DNA from: Chamaelirium japonicum
Lineage: Eukaryota > Streptophyta > Magnoliopsida > Liliales > Melanthiaceae
Direction: 5' to 3'
Length of the DNA stretch: 64,000 nucleotides
Assembly (NCBI GenBank): GCA_947650365.1
Contig: OX393556.1
Span: 79,488,579-79,552,578, forward strand
The notes beneath the pieces were generated by a model, which was not told the DNA's origin, searched no databases, and worked only from the letters and a program-made list of their open reading frames with translations. Below, in pieces: positions 53,481 through 64,000 of the stretch (position 1 is the first letter of the stretch; the number at the start of each line of letters is the position of its first letter). The translations under genes were made by a program, and so were the position numbers.

Positions 53481-55390
53481 GCTCTTACCCCTGGGGGTCG
53501 ACCTCTCCTTGACAGGGGATGCCTCTGGTGGAGGTTGGGGAGTTCCCACCTCCACACGGCTCCCTCCCTCCATTTGAACGGGGGGAGGGACACCCTGAGG
53601 AGGAGTGATCTCCCCTTCTTCCCGCTACCCGCCAGACTGCTCGAGCCTAGCCATAAGGGCAACCGCTTCCTCCGCTACTTGAGCAGCTGAAGGACGCAGC
53701 GAGGGTGGAGGTTGCTCAACCTCCAAACCCCCGTTCGACGGAGCACCCTCGAGGCGAAGGATACTCGGGGGTATTTGGTCGAGGGGCGTGGGGTTGCTCG
53801 CAACCCCATCACTCCCTGAGAACTTGATCTTCAAGCGCGTTGGGCGCTTCAACTCTTCAAAATGGTAGGTGGGCAATACCTTCTGGCCGTCACCCACCGC
53901 ATCCATCATGTCTTCCATATGACGGGCCTTGGCCTCGTCGATAGGAACTGGTTGGGACTCCTCCTCGCCCCCATCTTCACCACCACCAGTGGGGGTGGGC
54001 GGAATTTCTTCGCCACCACCGTTTCCTCCACCCCCCTCATTATCATCATCGTCATCGTCATCATCATCATCGTCGTCGCCATCATCGCCACCGCCGTCGT
54101 CGTCGTCTTCATCTTCCTCTTCTTCTCCCTTTTCTTTTTCTTCTTCTTCTCCTCCCTTTCCTTCTTCTTCTTCTCCTCCCTCTTCTTCTTCTTCTTTCTT
54201 CTCTTCCTCCTCCTCCTCTTTGAGGACCCCCTCTTCTTCACCTGGCCCCTGCGGTTTATCACCAACTTCTCCTCTGTGGGCAAGCAGCGCCTTGCTCCAT
54301 ATGCTTTCTTCTCGACCTGGATTTTTCAGATAATCTTGCCCGATTGAGGATCCTCCTCGTAATCGAAGTACAAGACCTCGCTGTCTTTATACCGGGCCTG
54401 CAGTCGGTGGAGGAGGTTGGCGTTGCCGTACCGGACCGGGCAGTTCGAGAACTGCTTCTACGATCGCGTGCCATAGGTCAACTCCAAGAAGTGGTTGTCG
54501 ATGGCCCCAACCTGCTCCGACATCCACGCGAAGGCTCCTCCCGCGCAGTACATGTCCACCTCTTTGTGGACCTGAGAGCGCGGAGTCTCAGGCACAGAGA
54601 GGGGAGTCCAGGCATCGGAAACCCAGATCGGCCAATCAGTGTAGAGCTTGTCAGATACGACGGTGTTGATAATCGGGCGGAGGGCGGACACGCCAGTCAA
54701 GTTGAAGAATGGGCTATCATTCCTTAAAGCCCACTTGTAGTGGTAGAAGAAATAGCCCAATTCGATCCTTGCTTCTTCGCCCTCGGGGATGCTGGAGTAG
54801 CATGCCCTAAGCTCCTCCTGGAAATCAGATTCCACGCAGTAGAAGGCGTAGATGATCCTCCACGCGTTCCCGAAAATCTGTCCCAGGCAAAGCCCTGAAG
54901 TATTTAGCAGCCTCGCGGCGAACGGCAGAAGTGGGAGGCGTAGTCCGCAATTTAACTGGCCAATGGTGACTACTGTCCCCATCACCTGCTCCTTGCTGGC
55001 GATCGATATGAAGACCTTCTGCTTATCAATCCCAAAAGCAGACTGAACTCCTGAGAGTGCCGGTCGGGTCTTCCCCTCTGTGAAACAGGCTAGCAGTTTC
55101 TGCCACTTCGCCCTCTTCACGTCTGTGAGCTTCCCGCTGGTGTTGTACTCATAGGCAGGCTCCTCCGTTAGCGACATCAAAGGCCCTAGAACGAAACTTG
55201 CCTTCGGGATGCGCTCTGGCCTTGATGGTGCCGATGCAAATCCTACACCCTGGTGCCTCTTGCCCAGCACACCAAGGGCGGCTTTGCCCTTGCCCCGACC
55301 TTTCTGAACGGGCGAAACCTCAGCCCTCTCCTTCCCTTTCCTCTTCGAGGGGACCACATTCATCTTTTTCACGCTGCCGGATGATGCCAT
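53481..55390 (-). pseudogene. Antisense gene of element B: main part of exon 1
   Basis: The ATG at 55390 opens MASSGSVKKMNVVPSKRKGKE. The frame runs through the conserved domain (LLPFAARLLNTSGLCLGQ, NAWRIIYAFYCVESDF) and stops at TAG 54458-54460 (codon 311), where A has Trp. At the A stop (codon 69) B keeps an open Ser codon. Beyond 54458 homologous pieces continue: LVINRRGQVKKRGS, a long Lys/Glu/Asp low-complexity part, MEDMMDAVGDGQKVLPTYHFEELKRP, then LDQIPP and the proline-rich part up to the A insertion at 53481. It is disrupted by the stop, probable frame changes in the low-complexity part, and A. Confidence 0.75.
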
Positions 55391-55488
55391 TCGACCGATC
55401 GGGAGAACGCAGAGAACATGAAATTCGAGAGCAAAGAGTTCTGGAGTTTGAAAAATTTTTGAAGCATGAGGCACAAATGAAATCCAAA

Positions 55489-55500
55489 GGGCTTATAAAC
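55489..55500 (-). promoter_or_regulatory. TATA box of the antisense gene in element B
   Basis: The minus strand reads GGTTTATAAGCC about 100 bp before the ATG at 55390, equivalent to the site in A. Confidence 0.6.
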
Positions 55501-55789
55501 CCCGGAGACACTGGCGCAAAAATCGAAGTGACACGTGGCATCTCCAGGTCAAATCCCATGTTTTCAGGAGGGACACATGGCATCAATCCATAGCAAGCGC
55601 TCTTCAAGGCAAAGCATCGGAACTAGACGAAGCGTCAAACCAGAGGAACCGCCGGTCCAAGCAAATCGTCGGTCCAAGCGAGCCGCCGGTTCAGAAGAAT
55701 TGCCGGTCCGGGTGGATCGCCGGCTCAAACAGAGCAATAGACTCAACCACAGTTCGAAGACTTTACCCGTTCGACGGGCAGACGATCGA

Positions 55790-56755
55790 GTAATTTACCA
55801 AAGGATCGGGCAGAATACAGGCTCTTTTGCCCGATCACTTCGACCTCGACCGGTTGAACTTAACCGATCGGCCAACCTTGACTGATCGGTCATGTTCGAC
55901 CAATCGGTCAGATTTCTACTGGATCGAGCAAAAAACTTAGTTTTTTGCCCGATCACTTCGACCTCGATCGGTTGAACGTCACCGATCGGTCAACCTTGAC
56001 CGATTGATCAAGTTCGACCGATCGGTCAGATTTCTACTGGATCGAGCAAAAAACTTAGTTTTTTATCCGATTACTTCGACCTCGATTGGTTGAACTTAAC
56101 CGATCGGTCAACCTTGATCGATCGGACAAGTTCAACCGATCGGTTAGATTTCTACTAGATCGGGCAAAAAACTTAGTTTTTTGCCCGATCACTTCGACCT
56201 CGACCGGTTGAACTTAACCGATCAGTCAACCTTGATCGATCGGTCAAGTTCGACCGATAAGTCAGATTTCTACTGGATCGAGCAAAAAACTTAGTTTTTT
56301 ACCCGATCACTTCGACCTCGACCGGTTGAACTTAACCGATCGGTCAACCCTGATCGATCGGTCAAGTTCGACCGATCGGTCAGATTTCTACTGGATCGAG
56401 CAAAAAACTTAGTTTTTTGTCCGATCACTTCGACCTCGACCGGTTGAACTTAACCGATTGGTCAACCTTGACCGATCGGTCAAGTTCGACTGATCGGTCA
56501 GATTTCTACTGGATCGGGCAAAAAAACTTAGTTTTTTGCCCGATCACTTCGACCTCGACTGGTTGAACTTAACCGATCGGTCAACCTTGACCGATCGGTC
56601 AAGTTCGACCGATAGGTCAAATTTCTACGGGATCGATCAAAAAGCTATGTTTTTTTATCGATCACCCCGACTGCCACCGGTTGAAATTTGCCGATTGGTC
56701 AGCTTTGATCGATCGGTCAAATTTGACCGATCGGTCAAACTTGACCGGTCAGTCC
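55790..56755. repeat. 118-bp minisatellite of element B, about seven units
   Basis: TTTCTACTGG or a variant recurs at 55913, 56031, 56149, 56267, 56385, 56503 and 56622, 118-119 bp apart. Units contain GACCGATCGGTCA palindromes and AAAAAACTTAG-TTTTTTGCCCGATCACTTCGACC. The position matches the array in A. Confidence 0.95.
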
Positions 56756-56858
56756 CTTGGCACCAATGCTCAAACAAACTTGTTTTGCACTCGTGACAGG
56801 GGGTTGTTAATTTTGCACCAAGAAATCCAAGCCAGCCAGGGTAGTCTCTAGCTAACTT

Positions 56859-56870
56859 GGAGGGGGTAAC
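56859..56870 (+). promoter_or_regulatory. Polypurine tract of element B
   Basis: GGAGGGGGTAAC before the 3' LTR, conserved with A and C. Confidence 0.8.
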
Positions 56871-57723
56871 TGTGGGTGCAAATTTTGGCAGAGAGGTCTA
56901 CAAACCGCGGGACCCACCGGCCCTGCATGGTGGGCCCACAGAGACTTTCGCGGGACCCACCGGCCCCGCCTGGTGGGCCCACAGAGACTTTCGCGGGACC
57001 CACCGGCCCTGCCTGGTGGGCCCACAGAGACTTCTGCAGGACCCACCGGCCCTGCCTGGTGGGTCCACAGAGACTTTCGCGGGAGCCATCGGTCCTGCCT
57101 GGTGGGCCCACAAAGACTTTCATGGGACCCGCCGACCCTACCTGTGGAATCGCCGGAAACGACAGCGGGACCCACCAGTCCTACCTGTGGAATCCCCCGG
57201 AAACGGCAGCAGAAACCGCCATTTGCCCCAGATTCCATCCCAGGAAATCCTATAAATAGCAGAGCCTTCAGATGTAAAAGGGATCCAGAAACCAGTTTCA
57301 AAACCCAGAGGAAAGATCAGTGCTATCATCTGATATCTGATTTCAGAAACCAGAGTTCTGGAATTTCCAGCTTCCCATCTTCAACTCTCCTCAATCTTCT
57401 TCTTGTCTCTGAAGAGATCGGAAAGACTTCAGTGACACTCGGCCTGCCGAGGTCACTTCGAGCAAAGTGATAGTGAATTCGGGTTGCTCCCTATAGCACG
57501 GAGACGTAGGCTTCGGCTGAACTCCGAGATCACCTCTCGTGTTAGCTCTCTCTGATTGCATCTCTCTCTCTGTTTGTATATTGAAAGCAATAACTCCAAG
57601 TCATCAAGACACCAACATCCTAACCTACCCTCCAAACAACAGATCGACCAACGATCTTCAATTCAACTTCAATTGACTGGTGAGGTGAAGTCTTCGGATC
57701 GGCACGAAGATTTTTCCCCCACA
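56871..57723 (+). repeat. 3' LTR of Tat element B
   Basis: 853 bp with six to seven 43-bp U3 units and TATAAATAG near 57252. It ends TTTTTCCCCCACA and is followed by GTTAT. Confidence 0.93.
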
Positions 57724-57728
57724 GTTAT

Positions 57729-58560
57729 GTAGTCACGGGGTCGGGGGATCACAAGCTTCATAGTGACTGCTCAAACTTTACTGTACAGTCACGGGTTGTG
57801 ACTTCACGAGAGGGCTGCCCTTGATCCGGGTTGATGGGACGGCAGTGCATGGCTTTGCCACCTCCATGTGATGTGGAGTGCTGGTGGGCTCTCATTGCTG
57901 GGACCATTCTTTGGGGGCCACGGGATGAGCTCTAGATGGACCACTTAAAGTTGGTAGGTGCTGCAGGCCAAATTAATGATTATGAGATCGAATCATGACC
58001 GTTGATGTTGTTTTGATGGGGAGATAAAAGTAATGGATGTTGGGAATATGATATTTGTACTCGCAGCAAGTTGTTGAATTGGGTGGCTGATAGCTTAATG
58101 CATGCGAGTGGATGCTCCCGTTCTCTTCAAATTTGAGAGGTTCCCCATGTAATGAAAGTGTGTAGTCTTGTCCATTGTTTGCGAGCATGATTCTTCAATC
58201 GAGCAAGGTCGTCTTTAATTGGTGAGTATCAGTGTGATGGTGTTCATCAATCATCGAACGTGTGGGAAGACATAAGCAACCCCTACTCAAATGTCAGCCG
58301 ATCGATTTCTGCTAATGGGTAACAATCTAGGGGATCGATATATTTGTTGTACTTCGAAGAAGTTGCGGCGAGTTTTGGCCGATCAGTCGTGATGATCAGC
58401 TATTGTCGAAAGGTTAATGGTAGTTGGAAGATCGATCATCGATCGACCATTTGTAGCACTGAACGTCATGTTGTAATCGTAAGCTCTCTCACAGTAGTTG
58501 GTGCCTGCTAACTTAGGAAAGCAATTGAATGTTTGGGTGTTCTGAATAGAATTCGAATGT
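57729..58560. other. Unassigned sequence right of element B
   Basis: No coding or element motif recognised. It should be the continuation of the DNA that B entered at 31919, but no Tat C feature is seen. Confidence 0.45.
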
Positions 58561-60144
58561 CTTGCTACTGAATAGTGTTGAGGCCATGAGCGAAGACTTC
58601 GATTGAATGCCGAGACTCAGGTCTCGGACTTTGCTGCCACGTGCCAAGGTTGCAAGCTTGGACTTTCGATCAAATGCCAAGATGTCGGTCTCGGACTTTG
58701 CTGCCAAATACTAGGACTAAGTTTGGACTTTGTTTGAATGTTGTGGTTCATGCCTCAGACTTTGCCCTTGAATGGTTGATGAGTCTTCGTCTGTAAGTTT
58801 TTGAACCTTCAGGCACTTTGTAGTGCCAAAACGTGTTGGAGGATTGTTTCTCCCATCTCCTCAGTTGACAGAAGTTGGGCCGTGACATTCTCTCAACTAA
58901 TTTTGGAGCGTGGAGCACATGTCTTTGTATATTGATAGACTAGGGATAGTTGTCGTGATGATCTGCCTTTGGATACGGAACGCAATACCTTTGCACACTA
59001 GTAGGTTGGGGCGAACACCTCAACAATCATCCTAGTTGCAGGGTACTACGCATGTACCTTGGTCAATTGGCTTTTGAATCTTAGGACGATCTGCAACGCC
59101 CGAAGATGTTTGAGGGTTGGCCGTCTCCAATCCCTCAATCGTTGAAAGTCGGGTCGCAACACGAACATTCCAACTAGTTTCGGGGCACCGAGCACATGCC
59201 TTTGCATTTTGATAGACCGGGACGAGTCACGATGGTCATGTCAACAGTGAGCATGGAACATGCACCTTTGTCTGCCTTCGGGGTACGGAACGTAATGTCT
59301 TTGCTCACTAGTAGGTTGGGGCGAACGCCTCGACAACCATACTAGCTGCAGGACACTAGGCACGTACCTTTGTCAATCGGCTTTTGAATCTTAGGATGAT
59401 CTGCAACGTCAGAAGATGTTTGAGGGTTGGCCAGAAGATCACGTGACTTCTGGGCGATAGTCGTCTCGTCGTTGATGCTGGCTATGAAAGATTGTAGATT
59501 CACCCCCTCATCAGTGGTGGCCTTCTAGAACGCATCTTCCCTGAGTATGAGAGCGCGCGATGCTCTCTTATATGAGTGTCGAGTGGTAGAAGTCTTCTGT
59601 AGTGACTTGGTAAGTTGAGGGATGTTTTACGTCTGGAGTGATGTTGGCTGAATGCTACAGAACGCGTTGGATCTTGATCTTCATGTCGAGATGTGTTGGG
59701 GCTGAGAGCTTAGGCTTTGCTAGGGTGCCGAGAGCAGGTCTCGGATTTGGGACTTGCTGAGTGTCGAGGTGATTGTCACCTCGAACTTTGTCTGCGAGCA
59801 TCGTAGCTCTCTCTCCAAGTTCGTTAGGTGCCGAGACGATGCAGAGCACCTCAAACTTTTTATTCGAGTGTTGAGGCTTCTCCTTGGACTTTGCCGCATA
59901 TCGAGGCAGCGAAGGTGCCTCGGACTATGTATTTGAGTGTCAAGGCAATAAACTCGGACTTTTTGCCTGCCAAGGTGGGGAAACCTGACTCGGAATTTGT
60001 CTTTGAATACCAAGGCTGCCTCCTCGGGCTGAGTTGATGTCGATGTCTTGGGATTTGTAGGGTGCCGAGACGGCGAAGCCTGCCTCGGACGATCTTCGAA
60101 TGCCAAGGCTATCTCATTGGGCTTGTTTGAATGATGAAGGTTAG
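58561..60144. repeat. Degenerate repeat region (CTCGGACTTTG motif, 310-bp duplication)
   Basis: A motif like GCCGAGAC..GCCTCGGACTTTG recurs at irregular steps in 58590-58770 and 59700-60115. Between them a block is duplicated: about 58835-59128 and about 59129-59438, sharing CACTAGTAGGTTGGGGCGAA and CTTTTGAATCTTAGGA, the latter 310 bp apart. No gene is seen. Confidence 0.7.
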
Positions 60145-60960
60145 AATTCGGAGTATTTAGCGTAGCGCCTTTGTATCGATCGATTTAGGCGAGGCGCCGT
60201 TTCAGTCGAACATACGTTGGGGTACGTAGCTTTGTACCATTACAGGTTAGTCGATCGTGTCACAACACGAACCGATCTAACTGTGGTGAGGCACGGGCGC
60301 ATGTGTCTTTACGTGACAACGGGAGCTTGTGCAGCACCAATGATTCGGAGTACTCACTGTAGTGCCTTTGTATCGGTCGACTTAGGCGAAGCGCCATTTT
60401 AGTCGAACCTACGTCTCAGGCACATAGCTTTATACCATTACAGGTTAGTCGGTCGTGTCGTAACGCGAACCAATCTAACTGTGGTGAGGCACGGGCGCAT
60501 GTGTCCTTACATGACAACGGGAGTGTGTGCAACACCAATGATTCGGAGTACTCAGCGTAGTGCCTTTGTATTGGTCGACTTAGGCGAAGCGCCATTTTAG
60601 TCGAATCTACGTCTTAGGCATGTAGCTTTGTACCGTTACAGGTTAGTCGGTCATGTCGCAATGCGAACTGATCTAACTGTGGTAAGGCACGGGCGCATGT
60701 GTCCTTACATGACAACGGGAGCGTGTGCAACACCAATGATTCGGAGTACTCAGCGTAGTGCCTTTGTATCAATCGAATTAGGCGAAGTGCCATTTCAGTC
60801 GAACCTACGTCTCAGGTACGTAGCTTTGTACTGTTGCAGGTTAGTCTGTCGTGTCGCAACGCGAACCGATCTAACTGTGATGAGGCACGGGCGCATGTGT
60901 CCTTACGTGACAATGGGAGCATGTGTAACACCAATGATTCGGAGTACTCAGTGTAGTGCC
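60145..60960. repeat. 198-bp tandem repeat, four units and a truncated fifth
   Basis: GATTCGGAGTACTCA or a variant starts units at 60145, 60342, 60540, 60738 and 60936, spaced 197-198 bp. Units share GTAGTGCCTTTGTAT, TTACAGGTTAGTCGGTCGTGTC and ATGACAACGGGAG. Unit five is cut after 25 bp and joined to the unit end. The length is in the satellite range, but only a short array is present. Frames across it are repeat products. Confidence 0.9.
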
Positions 60961-60984
60961 TTACATGACAACGGGAGCATGTAC

Positions 60985-61162
60985 ATATTTTTTTATTTTA
61001 TTTTTTTAATGCTTTAGATGAGTTCAAAACATAAAAGTTTGTATAGGTTTTTTGATTGTTTTGACGAGACGGACGCAATGGCACCGTCCAATTTTTATTT
61101 TGAATTTCTTATAAAATTTTTTTTATAATGGCCTTTAAATTATTAATTTATTTTGAGATGTT
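60985..61162. other. AT-rich unassigned stretch
   Basis: T-rich runs and no feature; ends near the start of LTR-like sequence. Confidence 0.5.
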
Positions 61163-61813
61163 ACATGACTCATCACAATACACATCTGATTGCTTTGGTT
61201 AGGCAACCGGATCCAGTCAACAGCTTAACTATTGACCACCAGGCGTGGGTTTTGTATGGTGTATATAATATCAAGGGATGTACCTCCCAGTAGGGATGTG
61301 GATAGCCTGCAGAGGTGGTGTGCTGATGCAACGCCAGCCCAATAACCCTGCACATCATGGTATTGGATCATGGTTAGATCCCTCACGTTGGTGAACTAAA
61401 GTTATACGAAACTGGTTAGTCCACCGGTCATTGTTTCTCAGGGTTTAGGTCCGATTACCTTAAGTAGAAATATGACTATATACACCAGCGTTTGCTTATC
61501 GATCTGTGCACCGTATTGGTTCCTTTCGGCCACAGACACCGTGCCTGGTAATAACCATGGTTGAGATACTCATGCTCTGTCATTCCAACAACTTATATTG
61601 ATAGGGCGACCAACCCTAATAAGAGGTGAGAGCGATTTAGGCTCATAGAACTGATCCACTGAGTATCCCACTTAGATGGACTACTATATAGCCATGGCTC
61701 CTTCAGTTCTGTTAGCAGAACACATATAAAAATATATACCAAATGTAATCCTAACTAAATTATCAATCGTATACCAGAGTTTTACGAGCTTTAAACCACA
61801 TCAAACCTAATAG
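61163..61813 (-). mobile_element. Decayed LTR remnant related to copia D (minus strand)
   Basis: In minus orientation it begins TATTAGGTTTGATGTGG at 61813, matching the D LTR start TGTTAGGATTGATGTG. It continues through segments such as GTCTGTGGCCGAAAGGAACC and CCTAAACCCTGAG. Only the first third of the LTR is present. Confidence 0.7.
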
Positions 61814-63226
61814 TCTCCACTATAGTCATTACCAGATATAATTTTTGTGGCTAAACAGAACCAACACGGTGCACAAATCGGTGTGCAGACACTGGTACAA
61901 ACAGTCATGTTTTTGCTTAGGATAATCGGTCCTAAACCCTCAAGAACCGTGATCGGTAGACTAACCAGTTACATATAGCTTTGGTACACCAACGTTTGAG
62001 GGATATAACCACGGCTAATACCATGGTGTGTTGGGTTACCAAGTAGGTGTTACATCGGCATGCCACTCCTTCAAATCATCCACATCCCTATCAGGAGGTG
62101 CGTTCCTTGGTTTGACATACACCATACTAAACCCAGGCCTAGTGGTCAGCAGTCGAGCTGTTGACTGGATCTGGTTGCTTGGCTAAAGTGACCGGAGGTG
62201 TATTGTGATGAGTCAACTTGGAAGGAACCTAGTCAGATGGTTACTCGAGTTTGATAGTGCTATCTACCGCTTGACTTGATACATGAAACCAAGTGAAGGG
62301 ACATCGTATTACCAATACTAAACGGAGAGCAGGGGTATACAAGAGAGCATAGTAAGTCTTGGAGAATTAGGGTGCAGCTTGCATCGCACTCTGGGTAACT
62401 ATGCAGGTTAACTGGGGTCTAGAGGATTGATAGAGACACTTGACTATTATGTTAATCGAGTCCGGTTGGAAGCCATGAATCATAGTCGCTAAAGGTCCCA
62501 CCCTATCCACAATCGATACAGACTTTCACTTTCTCCTTGTTTCACAACATAACAAAATATAAAGATTAGATACCCTAACCGTCCTGCGTTCCATGAGTGC
62601 ATTGCACTGGAGCATATAAGTGTGATGGGCTCAATGTCTTCACCAATGGGGAAACCCCAGAGTAGTGTAGAAACACACTAAGTTGCCTTTACACCTTGTG
62701 GGCTTCATTCCGTGTGTGCGCATCGTACTAGAATACGGTATGTGAAGTTTGATGACTTTTATTAGGGGCACCTTATTTTTTACTAGGGTACCCCAGTAAA
62801 TAGTAAAATCATTATTTATAATCCCACGGTGTGTTTATTTTGTGCGAATGAGGTGACCAAGTCACTAGAGTTTATTTTTATGCATGAAGACAGGCCATGC
62901 ATGCTCCCGCATGAGGTGAATGGCTACTAGATGTATGATGGATATTCTGGTCCAATCAAAAATATCCTATATGCCCTAGTTTGACCACCCACCCTATTAG
63001 GGTTAGCACACGTAGTTGTCATATCTATAATAAAGGGATGATGGAGATTTGATAAATAAAATCTCCCCCCTTGATTATAGATCCGGATAAGGCAGCATAA
63101 AAGGGGGTAATATTTTAGAGATATAAGAGAGAGGGGGTATATATCCCAAGGAAGGAACAACTAGTAATAGGGGGCATGATTTCTGAGGCCCTTTCACGAC
63201 ATATATTGGAATTGAATCCTATTATC
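61814..63226 (+). mobile_element. Decayed LTR remnant related to copia D (plus strand)
   Basis: It starts inside the LTR (match to D at about 12245) with TTTGTGGCTAAACAGAACC, TTTTTGCTTAGGATAATCGG, AAACCCAGGCCTAGTGGTCA and CGGAGAGCAGGGGTAT. It becomes harder to align after about 62760. A possible LTR end with a Met-tRNA-like ATTATCAGAGTC lies at 63224-63235. It meets the minus-strand remnant head to head at 61813/61814. Confidence 0.65.
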
Positions 63227-64000
63227 AGAGTCGCAGCGGAAGCAAAAGATAGATCTAAGGATCTCATGGTGTATGTTTCTTTACAATCTATCTTTCAAAC
63301 AAGCTACATGTGAATCTATGATCCTAAAATATATACGGACACCCTAGAGGCATACATTTATGGAAGATATGCATGCATCTAGTTAGGTGTTTAGAATCAT
63401 CATACCATATGGATCTTTGACCCAACGAAATTGAAACGATGATGAACTGCATAAGAATCGAGAGGGAAGCTATTGGATAGCACCTTGTCCTTTGCGAAGG
63501 GAGGAACCCACGGCGTCCTATCTCTGAGTGCAAGTACGATGCGCCGATAAAGGATGGTACATAGCGAAGTCGATGATATGCATCGAATACCTTATCTTTC
63601 TATTTCTCTCTTCTTCTTCCTTCTCCTTTCTTTTCTTATTTCTTATTCTTTCTTCTACCTCCTTTTTCTTGTTCGAAACCATAGAGGAGAAGGGGGGGGG
63701 GGTCGGATTGCTCAAGGAGAGGGAGAGAAATTTAGGGTTTTTCCCTCCCTCCCTCTTATTGTGCCTTTATAAATCGGTCCTCAAGTGGCTTATACTAGCG
63801 AAAACTACTTATAGCCGGCCCTATGATGGCCACAAGAGAGGGGGGGCAGATTTCTCCAAAGGGATAAGGCCATGGGATAGGGTTTTTCTTATCTCTATGA
63901 CACCTTAGATGAAAACGTCCTTTTGTCGGCATATCACTGATAGAGAGATAGAATGAGGTACGCTAGTCAGAATCGAGTTTCGTCAGTGCCTATGAGCTCC
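63227..64000. other. Unassigned sequence to the window end
   Basis: It holds GCAGCGGAAGCAAAAG (leader-like), a CT-rich stretch at 63596-63670, a run of ten G near 63692-63702, and GCCGGCCCTATGATGG, reminiscent of the D LTR. No gene is recognised. It may belong to a further LTR element continuing past the window. Confidence 0.4.

Larger units (their letters stand above)
31924..57723 (+). mobile_element. Tat-lineage Ty3/gypsy element B, interrupted by element A
   Basis: LTRs of 852 and 853 bp (31924-32775, 56871-57723) with target-site duplication GTTAT (31919-31923 and 57724-57728). Without A the element is about 12.7 kb. Order: primer site, gag-protease, UAG, pol, stem-loop array, antisense gene, minisatellite, polypurine tract. 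The LTRs differ at many sites (about 20 in the first 300 bp by eye), and both gag and pol are broken. It is therefore clearly older than A, which inserted into its antisense gene. Confidence 0.93.

Overview
This window looks like nuclear DNA from a large-genome flowering plant. It holds plant Ty1/copia and Ty3/gypsy (Tat-lineage) retrotransposons, a Cassandra-like element with 5S rRNA in its LTR, a plant L1-type LINE fragment, and many minisatellites and microsatellites. I found no host protein-coding gene, tRNA gene or intact rRNA gene. The species cannot be fixed from the sequence; a monocot or other angiosperm with heavily nested retrotransposons is most likely.

Layout. Positions 1-680 contain a small foldback element. 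Positions 681-5376 hold a gag-only LTR element in a three-LTR, two-body tandem form, flanked by CCCCC. A minus-strand Cassandra-like element (5762-6199) is cut by the LTR and start of gag of a decayed Tat element (6200-7262). Positions 7263-10104 are gene-free and pyrimidine-rich. A short-LTR copia element (E, 10105-25343) is split in its protease codons by a 10.0-kb copia element (D, 11992-21991, duplication TCCTG). Next comes the 3' end of a minus-strand LINE, split by a 2.4-kb solo LTR (26409-28816, duplication ATAGG).

From 28863 onward three Tat-lineage elements are nested. C (minus strand, only the 3' side seen) is interrupted by B (31924-57723, duplication GTTAT). B is interrupted by A (40391-53480, duplication GCTCT). 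A is young: its two 672-bp LTRs differ at about four positions by eye. From 57724 to 64000 there is gene-free DNA with a 198-bp tandem repeat and two opposed remnants of a D-like LTR.

How the parts work together. In A and B the sense strand encodes gag-protease, a UAG stop, then in the same frame reverse transcriptase, RNase H, a second (archaeal-type) RNase H and integrase. The UAG lies in a CAR-YYA readthrough context in both copies. After pol comes an array of small stem-loops. It is followed by a three-exon gene on the opposite strand with its own TATA box, and behind that promoter a large palindromic minisatellite, then the polypurine tract and 3' LTR. Exon phases, the exon 2 length (137 bp) and the splice sites agree between A and B. 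The antisense gene and the stem-loop array are the most interesting features of the window. Most coding regions are broken by nonsense changes. In A, for example, the RT motif YVDD reads YVDN.
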